NCBI GenBank assembly: GCA_003697065.1
Contig: RFFY01000774.1
Span: forward strand, 1-13,264
Reading direction: 5' to 3'
DNA: 13,264 nt
From: Actinomyces sp.
Lineage (GTDB): Bacteria > Actinomycetota > Acidimicrobiia > Acidimicrobiales > Aldehydirespiratoraceae
Part shown: positions 6,061 through 12,235 of the stretch, piece by piece
Layout: the number at the start of each line of letters is the position of its first letter
Position numbering within the stretch: position 1 is the stretch's first letter
Notes under the pieces: model-generated
What the model saw: only the letters and a program-made list of their open reading frames with translations
The model's database searches: none
Told to the model about the DNA's origin: nothing
Program-made: the position numbers and the translations under genes

Positions 6061-7860
6061 ATGAGCGACGCCTACGTCACCACCCCCGACGCCGTCGAGG
6101 CCCGGGCGCGGCCCCGCGAGCCCCACCTCAGCCCCCGCCAGTGGATCCACGAGAACCTCTTCTCGTCGGTCGGCAGCGGGGTGCTCACCGTCGTCTTCGG
6201 CCTGCTCGTGCTGGTCTTCGTGCGGGGAATGCTGGGCTTCGTCTTCTCCCCGGAACGCCAGTGGGACGCGGCGGCCACCAACCTCCAGCTCCTCATGGTG
6301 CAGGCCTATCCCGACGCCCAGTTCACCCGGGTGTGGGTGAGCGTCGGCACCCTCCTCGCCCTGACCGGCCTGTCGGTCGCGGCGTGGGGCGCCGCCCCCC
6401 GCTTTGCCTGGCGGCGCCTGGCATCGGTCGCCATATCCGTGGGCGTCGCCGTGATCGGCGTCGGTCTGCTCGCCCCCTTCTCGGGTGGTGCGCGACTGGC
6501 CTACATCGGTGTGGGCGCCGTCCCGGTGGCGATCGGGCTGCTCGGGCTGCGACGCTTCGGGCCCCACGACGAGCGCGACGTCGACGGCCTGGGCGTCCTG
6601 GCCGCCCTCGGGGCAGCGGTGATCGTGGCCCTGTGGGTGGTGCCGTTCGGACGGCACCACTTCGTGAACGGCGAGGTGATCGCCGAACCGGGCACCATCG
6701 CCTTCACCACCAAGCTCCCGCTCACGGTCCTCTTCGGGGTGCTCCTGGTGGCCCACCGGGTGGGTGTCGTCCTGCGGGCGCGGGTGCGGGCCCTGCGCCC
6801 GATCCTGCTGGGTCTGTGGCTGCTCTCGCCCTTCGTCCTCACCTTCATCGTCCTGCGTGATCCCGCCTTCGACTACGGCCACGTCTGGACGACCGACCTG
6901 CCCATCTACGCCGCCTACGCCGTCGGCGGCGGCCTCTTGCTGTGGTGGCTGACCCGGCCCGGCGTCGGCGAGATCGGGCGCATCGTCGCCGCCCTGGTCC
7001 TTGTGGCCGCTCTTGCCTCCTTCCTGCAGCCCATGCGCATGATCGTGCGTCTCGACGCCCTGCTGCTCGCCCTGTTCGCCCTGGCGGCGCCCACCTTCGC
7101 CGGTGCCCGCGAGGCACGGCTGCGCTACGTGGGGGCGTGGGTCGGCCTGCTCGCCGTCTTCAGCTGGCTGGTCACCGCCGTCAACACCCCCTCGACGGTC
7201 CAGCTCCCGACGGGCACCTTCTTCTTCGGGGGCCTCGGCGTGACCCTGATGATCGCCGTCTACACGATCCTGTTCTCCTTCCCCTTCGGTCTCGTCCTGG
7301 CCCTCGCCCGGACCTCGCGCATGCCCATCTTCCGCGTCATGGCGACGACCTACATCGAGGTCATCCGGGGCGTCCCCCTCATCACCGTCCTGATCTTCTT
7401 CGACATCATCCTCCCCCTGGTGCTGCCACCCGGGATGGACATCGCCCGGGTCGCCTCGATCGTCATGGGCTACTCCCTGTTCTCGGCCGCCTACCTGGCC
7501 GAGAACGTCCGGGGCGGCCTCCAGTCGATCCGTCGCGGCCAGCACGAGGCGGCCGAGGCGCTCGGCATGTCGACGGCCCAAAAGACCGTCTTCATCGTGC
7601 TTCCCCAGGCCCTGAGGGTGTCGATCCCGCCCCTGGTCGGCCAGTTCATCGCCACCTACAAGGAGACCTCGCTGGTCGCCATCATCGGCCTGTTCGACCT
7701 CCTCTACATCGCCCGCACCGTGATCCCGGGCTCGACCGCCTTCCAGGGTTCGAGCCGGGAGAACCTCCTGGTGGTGTCGATGATCTACTGGGTCGGGGCC
7801 TACGCCTTGTCCCGCGCCAGCCAACGCGTCGAGCGCAAGCTGGGTCTGGGGGAGCGCTGA
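6061..7860 (+). CDS. aapM: Amino-acid ABC transporter permease, AapM-like, with extended N-terminal membrane region
   Basis: This 599-residue protein is the second permease subunit. The typical MetI-like part occupies about the last 220 residues: GLGVTLMIAVYTILFSFPFG, YIEVIRGVPLITVLIFFD, the EAA loop at Glu496 (EAAEALG, then IVLPQALRVSIPP) and TYKETSLVAIIGLFDLL. Before it lie about 370 residues with many hydrophobic segments, more than the N-terminal region of ordinary AapM (about 384 residues in total). The extra part resembles a repeated set of membrane helices and has no recognised domain. The ATG at 6061 is preceded by GGTGGAG (6047-6053) inside the end of aapQ. The gene ends with TGA at 7858-7860, 66 bp before aapP. 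No frameshift is seen, so the extra length is part of the protein. Confidence 0.88.
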   Translation: MSDAYVTTPDAVEARARPREPHLSPRQWIHENLFSSVGSGVLTVVFGLLVLVFVRGMLGFVFSPERQWDAAATNLQLLMVQAYPDAQFTRVWVSVGTLLALTGLSVAAWGAAPRFAWRRLASVAISVGVAVIGVGLLAPFSGGARLAYIGVGAVPVAIGLLGLRRFGPHDERDVDGLGVLAALGAAVIVALWVVPFGRHHFVNGEVIAEPGTIAFTTKLPLTVLFGVLLVAHRVGVVLRARVRALRPILLGLWLLSPFVLTFIVLRDPAFDYGHVWTTDLPIYAAYAVGGGLLLWWLTRPGVGEIGRIVAALVLVAALASFLQPMRMIVRLDALLLALFALAAPTFAGAREARLRYVGAWVGLLAVFSWLVTAVNTPSTVQLPTGTFFFGGLGVTLMIAVYTILFSFPFGLVLALARTSRMPIFRVMATTYIEVIRGVPLITVLIFFDIILPLVLPPGMDIARVASIVMGYSLFSAAYLAENVRGGLQSIRRGQHEAAEALGMSTAQKTVFIVLPQALRVSIPPLVGQFIATYKETSLVAIIGLFDLLYIARTVIPGSTAFQGSSRENLLVVSMIYWVGAYALSRASQRVERKLGLGER

Positions 7861-7926
7861 TGGCGTGCCCCCGCGTCCGTGTCCGCCCGCCTCACCGGCC
7901 CGCCGGTGCGTCCCCGAGGTGAAGCC

Positions 7927-8703
7927 ATGACCGACATCGACACCACCACCCCCCGCCGGGACCTCTCGGATGCCGCCGACATGATCATCTGCGAGAAGGT
8001 CAACAAGTGGTACGGCGACTTCCACGTCCTCAAGGACATCACCGCCACCATCAAGGAGACCGAGGTGGTGGTGGTGCTCGGGCCGTCGGGGTCCGGCAAG
8101 TCGACCTGGATCCGCTGCATCAACCGGCTCGAGCAACACCAGGAGGGACGGATCATCGTCGACGGGGTCGAGTTGACCAACGACCTGCGCAACATCGAGA
8201 AGATCCGCTCCGAGGTGGGCATGGTCTTCCAGCAGTTCAACCTCTTTCCCCACCTCACCGTGCTCGCCAACATCACCCTGGCGCCCATCTGGGTCCGCAA
8301 GAAGCCCCGGGCCGAGGCCGAGGCCCTGGCCCGCCAGCTCCTCGAGCGGGTGGGCATCCCCGAACAGGCCGACAAGTACCCGGGCCAGCTCTCGGGCGGT
8401 CAGCAGCAGAGGGTCGCCATCGCCCGGGCCCTGGCCATGGAGCCCAAGGTGATGCTCTTCGACGAGCCGACCTCGGCCCTCGATCCCGAGATGATCAAGG
8501 AGGTCCTCGACGTCATGAAGGAGCTGGCCCGCTCCGGCATGACCATGATGGTCGTCACCCACGAGATGGGCTTCGCCCGTGAGGTCGCCGACCGCATCAT
8601 CTTCATGGAGGACGGCCAGATCGTCGAGACCGGCACCCCCGAGCACTTCTTCACCAACCCCCGCGAGGAGCGCACCAAGCTCTTCTTGAGCCAGATCCTC
8701 TGA
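7927..8703 (+). CDS. aapP: Amino-acid ABC transporter ATP-binding protein, AapP/GlnQ-like
   Basis: This 258-residue cytoplasmic ATPase powers the importer. The full set of ABC motifs is present: Walker A GPSGSGKST (52-60), the Q-loop in MVFQQFNLFPHLTV, the signature LSGGQQQR (155-162), Walker B MLFDEPTSALDPE with Asp179-Glu180, and the switch His212 in VTHEMGFA. NLFPHLTVLANI and ALDPEMIKEVLDVMKELA are typical of the polar amino-acid subfamily. The ATG at 7927 is chosen because GAGGTGA (7916-7922) stands just before it. A GTG at 7879 would add 16 residues but has no ribosome-binding site. It closes the importer unit. There is a 68-bp gap before dop with no clear terminator, so some read-through into dop is possible. 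Confidence 0.96.
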   Translation: MTDIDTTTPRRDLSDAADMIICEKVNKWYGDFHVLKDITATIKETEVVVVLGPSGSGKSTWIRCINRLEQHQEGRIIVDGVELTNDLRNIEKIRSEVGMVFQQFNLFPHLTVLANITLAPIWVRKKPRAEAEALARQLLERVGIPEQADKYPGQLSGGQQQRVAIARALAMEPKVMLFDEPTSALDPEMIKEVLDVMKELARSGMTMMVVTHEMGFAREVADRIIFMEDGQIVETGTPEHFFTNPREERTKLFLSQIL

Positions 8704-8748
8704 GCCGGCCGACGATCCTCCCGCGGCGCCGTCGGGTCCCCTCGCCAG

Positions 8749-8764
8749 GCGGGCCCGCTAGGGT
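8749..8764 (+). promoter_or_regulatory. dop promoter with -10 box 7 nt before the start codon
   Basis: TAGGGT (8759-8764) is a TANNNT -10 box, and the ATG of dop begins at 8772 with only 7 bases between. Transcription would start at or within a base or two of the ATG, so the mRNA would be leaderless. No ribosome-binding site is present in the gap, which supports this. The perfect palindrome GCGGGCCCGC (8749-8758) lies directly before the -10 box and could be an operator. Confidence 0.6.
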
Positions 8765-8771
8765 CCCCGCC

Positions 8772-10280
8772 ATGGCGGTTCCGGCCACCCTGGGCATCGA
8801 GACCGAGTACGGCATCGTCCACCGCGGAGCCGAGGAGCCCAACCCCATCTCGGCCTCGTCGCTGGTCATCAACGCCTACCTGGCCGCGTCGGGCCAGAGG
8901 GTGGGCGGTGAACGCGCCGCCGTGGGCTGGGACTTCGTCGACGAGACCCCCGGCGCCGACGCCCGTGGCTTCACGCCCACCGGCGCTCTGGCGCCCGAGG
9001 TCGAGACCCATCTGGTCAACGCCGTTCTCACCAACGGGGCCCGCTACTACGTGGACCACGCCCATCCCGAGCTCTCCACCCCCGAGTGCGCCGACCCCCT
9101 CGAGGTGGTCCTCTACGACCGGGCGGCGGAGATCATCGCCCAGCGCTCGATGGAGGCGGTCCGCGCCATCCTGCCCCCCGACGAGGAGATCGTCCTCTAC
9201 AAGAACAACTCCGACGGCAAGGGCAACTCCTACGGCTGCCACGAGAACTACCTCGTCGACCGCGCCACGCCCTTCGGGCGCATCATCACCGGAGCCACCG
9301 CCCACTTCGTGACCCGCCAGATCTACACGGGGGCCGGCAAGGTGGGCGCCGAGGCACCGGGGGTCCGCCTCGACGACGTCGAGTTCCAGCTCACCCAGCG
9401 GGCCGACTTCTTCGAAGAGGAGGTCGGGCTCGAGACCACCCTCAAGCGTCCCATCGTCAACACCCGCGACGAACCCCACGCCGACCCTCGGCGCTACCGG
9501 CGCCTCCACGTCATCGTCGGCGACGCCAACTGTTCCCAGACCGCCACCTTCCTCAAGGTGGGCACCACCATGCTCGTGCTGGCTCTGGTCCAGCACGACG
9601 AGTTCGACACCTCACTCCGCTTCGAGGACCCGGTCGGGGCGCTGCGCCGCGTCAGCCACGACATGAGCCTCAGCGCGCCCCTGCGCCTCGTGGACGGGTC
9701 GACGGTCACGGCTCTGGAGCTCCAGGGCGACCTCCTCGAGCGCTGCCGCGACCACGTCGAACGCCACGGCACCGACCATGTCGGCGGGGAGGTGGCATGG
9801 CGGGTCCTCGAGGAGTGGGAGAGGGTGCTCGAGGGGCTGGCCCGCGACCCCTTCGAGTTGGCCGACCGGCTCGACTGGGTGGCCAAGTACCGCCTGGTGG
9901 ACGCCTACCGTGAGCGTCACGGTCTGGGCTGGGACGACGCCCGACTGCGCGCCATCGACATCCAGTACCACGACATGCGGCCGCGACGGTCACTGGCGGC
10001 GCGGGCGGGCCTGCGTCGCCTGGTCGACGAGGCGGCGGCCGAGCGGGCCGTGACCGAACCACCCCACGACACCCGGGCCTTCTTTCGGGGTCGGTGCCTC
10101 CAGCGCTTCAGCGACGCCGTCGTGGCCGCCAACTGGGATTCGATCGTCTTCGACATCGGCGCCGACTCGTTGCGGCGTGTCCCCATGATGGAACCGCTGC
10201 GCGGGACGGAGGCCCATGTGGGTACCTTGTTCGAGGAGTGCGACTCAGCGGCCGAGCTGCTACGCCGACTGGAGTCCTGA
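8772..10280 (+). CDS. dop: Depupylase/Pup deamidase Dop
   Basis: This 502-residue cytoplasmic enzyme of the glutamine-synthetase-like carboxylate-amine ligase fold cleaves the isopeptide bond between Pup and its target protein. The metal/ATP site begins with Glu10 and Glu12 in GIETEYG. Asp95 in YYVDHAHPE is the position of the catalytic aspartate. YKNNSDGKGNSYGCHENYL, NTRDEPHADPRRYRRLHV (from Asn230) and WDSIVFDIGADSLRRVPM follow the Mycobacterium Dop pattern. The Dop-type WDFVDETPGADARG segment and VDHAHPE separate it from the ligase PafA, which has no such WDF segment. The length is normal. Because Pup here already ends in Glu, the deamidase activity of Dop is not needed for Pup activation. 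The gene starts a dop-pup-prcB-prcA unit, appears leaderless, and is followed by a hairpin before pup. Confidence 0.97.
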   Translation: MAVPATLGIETEYGIVHRGAEEPNPISASSLVINAYLAASGQRVGGERAAVGWDFVDETPGADARGFTPTGALAPEVETHLVNAVLTNGARYYVDHAHPELSTPECADPLEVVLYDRAAEIIAQRSMEAVRAILPPDEEIVLYKNNSDGKGNSYGCHENYLVDRATPFGRIITGATAHFVTRQIYTGAGKVGAEAPGVRLDDVEFQLTQRADFFEEEVGLETTLKRPIVNTRDEPHADPRRYRRLHVIVGDANCSQTATFLKVGTTMLVLALVQHDEFDTSLRFEDPVGALRRVSHDMSLSAPLRLVDGSTVTALELQGDLLERCRDHVERHGTDHVGGEVAWRVLEEWERVLEGLARDPFELADRLDWVAKYRLVDAYRERHGLGWDDARLRAIDIQYHDMRPRRSLAARAGLRRLVDEAAAERAVTEPPHDTRAFFRGRCLQRFSDAVVAANWDSIVFDIGADSLRRVPMMEPLRGTEAHVGTLFEECDSAAELLRRLES

Positions 10281-10296
10281 GAACCGGGGGCAGGGA

Positions 10297-10318
10297 CCGG
10301 CTCCCCGCCGGGAGCCGG
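10297..10318 (+). terminator. Stem-loop between dop and pup
   Basis: CCGGCTCCC (10297-10305) pairs perfectly with GGGAGCCGG (10310-10318) around the loop CGCC. There is no T-run. It ends 11 bases before the pup ribosome-binding site. It could weaken read-through from dop or mark the 5' end of a stable, processed pup-prcBA message; Pup and the core subunits are needed in much larger amounts than Dop. Confidence 0.55.
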
Positions 10319-10343
10319 ACCACGAGACGAAGGAGACAACGAG

Positions 10344-10538
10344 ATGGCCGATCGTGAACAGGTACGCCGGCCGACACCGGCCGAGAGCGACGAGGAGATC
10401 GTCGAGGCGCCCACCACCAACGAAAAGGGCGAGGCCATCAAGGCCGAGCTCGACGACCTCCTCGACGAGATCGACGACGTGCTGGAGACGAACGCCGAGG
10501 AGTTCGTCAAGAGCTACATCCAAAAGGGCGGCGAGTGA
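10344..10538 (+). CDS. pup: Prokaryotic ubiquitin-like protein Pup, ending in Gly-Gly-Glu
   Basis: This 64-residue, highly acidic, mostly disordered protein is the tag that marks proteins for the proteasome. PafA joins the side-chain carboxylate of the C-terminal Glu64 to a lysine of the target. The helical ARC-binding segment is in residues about 30-55 (KAELDDLLDEIDDVLETNAE), followed by EFVKSYIQKGGE, a close match to mycobacterial Pup. Mycobacterial Pup ends in GGQ and must be deamidated by Dop; here the last codon is GAG, so Pup is made in its ready form. The ATG is preceded by AAGGAGA (10330-10336) at an ideal distance, a sign of strong translation. The stop codon overlaps the start of prcB. 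Confidence 0.98.
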   Translation: MADREQVRRPTPAESDEEIVEAPTTNEKGEAIKAELDDLLDEIDDVLETNAEEFVKSYIQKGGE

Positions 10539-11374
10539 CCCTGCCCCTCTTCGCCCCCCACGACGACCCCGGCCCGGACTTCGCCGAGCTCCTCCGCCGC
10601 ACGGGCTTGGCCCCTACGCCCCCCGCCACGCCCCTGACGGCCGGCCCGCCCGTGGCCGACGGCGTCCCCCACGGGACGACCTGTGTCGCCGTGCGCTACG
10701 CCGACGGGGTGCTGCTGGCCGGTGACCGGCGCGCCACCTCGGGCAACCTGATCAGCCACCGGGCCATCGAGAAGGTCTTCCCCGCCGATCGTCATTCCGG
10801 TGTCGCCATCGCCGGGGCCGCCGGCCCCGCGGTCGAGATGGTGCGCCTCTTCCAGCTCCAGCTCGAGCACTACGAGAAGGTCGAGGGCGTGACCCTGAGC
10901 CTCGAGGGGAAGGCCAACCAGCTGTCCCAGATGGTCCGCTCCAACCTGCCGGCGGCCATGCAGGGGCTCGTGGTCGTGCCGATCTTCGCCGGCTACGACC
11001 TGAGGCGGGACACCGGTCGTCTCTTCGAGTACGACGTCACCGGTGGCCGCTACGAGGAACGCGACCATGCGGCGACGGGGTCGGGCAGCCTCCACGCCGG
11101 TACCGTCGTCAAGATCCGCTTCCGCGAGGGTCTCACCCGCGACGAGGTGATCGACCTCGCCGTCGAAGCCCTCTTCGAGGCCGCCGACGAGGACTCCGCC
11201 ACCGGCGGTCCCGACCCCATCCGGGGCATCTACCCGGTGGTCGCCACCATCACCGCCGACGGCTACGAGCGCGTCACCGACGAGGAGCTCGCCGCCCGCA
11301 CGGCCGCTCTCCTCGAGCGCAGAGGGGCGGAGCGTCCCCTGCCGTCGCCACCCGAGGGGGAGGTGTCGTCGTGA
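10535..11374 (+). CDS. prcB: 20S proteasome beta subunit, catalytic
   Basis: This 279-residue precursor forms the two inner, proteolytic rings of the core particle. A 47-residue propeptide is removed by autocleavage at HG|TT, leaving Thr48 as the N-terminal nucleophile. Counting that Thr as 1, Asp17 (AGDRRAT) and Lys33 (IEKVF) are in the exact catalytic positions. LEHYEKVEGVTL, AAMQGL, GSGSL and DEDSATGGPDPIRGIYP follow the mycobacterial PrcB sequence. The C-terminus is extended by a Pro/Ser-rich tail. The GTG start (10535-10537) overlaps the pup stop as GTGA, so it is probably translated by ribosomes ending on pup; the purine-rich AAAAGGGCGG just upstream may help. Its own stop overlaps the prcA start in the same way. 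Confidence 0.97.
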   Translation: MTLPLFAPHDDPGPDFAELLRRTGLAPTPPATPLTAGPPVADGVPHGTTCVAVRYADGVLLAGDRRATSGNLISHRAIEKVFPADRHSGVAIAGAAGPAVEMVRLFQLQLEHYEKVEGVTLSLEGKANQLSQMVRSNLPAAMQGLVVVPIFAGYDLRRDTGRLFEYDVTGGRYEERDHAATGSGSLHAGTVVKIRFREGLTRDEVIDLAVEALFEAADEDSATGGPDPIRGIYPVVATITADGYERVTDEELAARTAALLERRGAERPLPSPPEGEVSS

Positions 11375-12057
11375 ACATGCCCTTCTACGTGGCGCCCGAG
11401 CAGGTGATGAAGGACCGGGCCGACTACGCCCGCAAGGGCATCGCCCGGGGGCGCAGCCTCGTCGCCTTCCGCTACACCGACGGCATCTGCATCTGCGCCG
11501 AGAACACCTCGAACACCCTCCACAAGGTGAGCGAGATCTACGACCGCATCGCCTTCGCCGGGGTGGGCAAGTACAACGAGTTCGACCAGCTGCGCATCGC
11601 CGGGATCCGCCATGCCGACCTGAAGGGCTACGCCTTCAGCCGCGAGGACGTCGACGCCCGCAGCCTCGCCAACCAGTACGCCCAGATCCTCGGTCAGATC
11701 TTCACCCACGAGATGAAGCCCATGGAGGTCGAGATCCTCGTGGCCGAGATCGGCGACGACCCCTCCGGCGACCACGACCAGCTCTTCCACATCCTCTACG
11801 ACGGCACGGTCGTCGACGAGGACCGTCTCGTGGTGCTGGGCGGTGAGACCGAGTCGATCCGCGAACGGTGCGCGCCCCTGGCCGAGGGGCCCGTTCCCGA
11901 CCTGGAGGCCGGACTCCGGGTCGCCGTGGCCGCCCTCGCCGGTCCGGACCGGACCCTCCGGCCCGACGATCTCGAGGTGGCGGTGCTCGCCCGCGGCAAC
12001 GGGCGGCGCGCCTTCCGCCGCATCGAGGGCGAGGAGCTCACCCGACTCCTGGGCTGA
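11371..12057 (+). CDS. prcA: 20S proteasome alpha subunit
   Basis: This 228-residue protein forms the outer rings of the core particle, gates substrate entry and offers the pockets where the ARC C-terminus docks. The N-terminal part (PFYVAPEQVMKDRADYARKG then IARGRS) matches mycobacterial PrcA, including the PEQ and ARKGIAR segments of the gate and H0 helix. VSEIYDRIAFAGVGKYNEFD, YAQILGQIFTHEMKPMEVEI and RAFRRIEGEEL are also conserved. No catalytic Thr is expected. The GTG at 11371 overlaps the prcB stop (GTGA) and lies 7 bases after GGGGGAGG (11356-11363); the ATG at 11377 is an alternative start that would shorten the gate peptide by two residues. It lacks the long charged C-terminal tail of the mycobacterial protein. 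Confidence 0.96.
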   Translation: MNMPFYVAPEQVMKDRADYARKGIARGRSLVAFRYTDGICICAENTSNTLHKVSEIYDRIAFAGVGKYNEFDQLRIAGIRHADLKGYAFSREDVDARSLANQYAQILGQIFTHEMKPMEVEILVAEIGDDPSGDHDQLFHILYDGTVVDEDRLVVLGGETESIRERCAPLAEGPVPDLEAGLRVAVAALAGPDRTLRPDDLEVAVLARGNGRRAFRRIEGEELTRLLG

Positions 12058-12187
12058 GCGCTCCGGGTCGCCGGACTCGCCACCGTCCCCACCGCTGTCG
12101 GGACCGGTCCCGGCGCCGTCGGGGTCCCGGGTCCCTCCCCCGTGGGGCGCCCGGAGCGAATCGCCTCCGGATCCTCAACCGGTCCGC

Positions 12188-12234
12188 CCTGTCCTCCGAA
12201 GCCATCGGGCGAGCACCCGAGCAGTGAGGACAGG
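12188..12234 (+). promoter_or_regulatory. Inverted repeat that can mask the ribosome-binding site of the HTH gene
   Basis: CCTGTCCTC (12188-12196) is perfectly complementary to GAGGACAGG (12226-12234), which contains the GAGGA ribosome-binding site just before the ATG at 12236. The 29-nt loop holds a second small hairpin, TCGGG-CGAGCA-CCCGA (12205-12220). In RNA the stem would hide the ribosome-binding site. In DNA the two arms could instead be an operator. The rest of the gap 12058-12235 has the palindrome GGGACCGGTCCC near 12100 and no gene or clear terminator. Confidence 0.5.
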
Positions 12235-12235
12235 A

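Noticed and set aside
7879..7926. GTG at 7879 as start of aapP
   Set aside because: No ribosome-binding site precedes it, while the ATG at 7927 has GAGGTGA close by.
6019..8646. Very long open frame on the minus strand (875 codons) opposite aapQ/aapM/aapP
   Set aside because: It lies opposite three well-supported genes, its product is rich in Gly, Asp, His and Arg with no recognisable domain, and such antisense frames are expected in very GC-rich DNA.
8772..10280. Reading this gene as the Pup ligase PafA
   Set aside because: The WDFVDETP segment and VDHAHPE are Dop-type, and the downstream pup-prcBA order is that of dop in Mycobacterium. PafA is probably outside the window.
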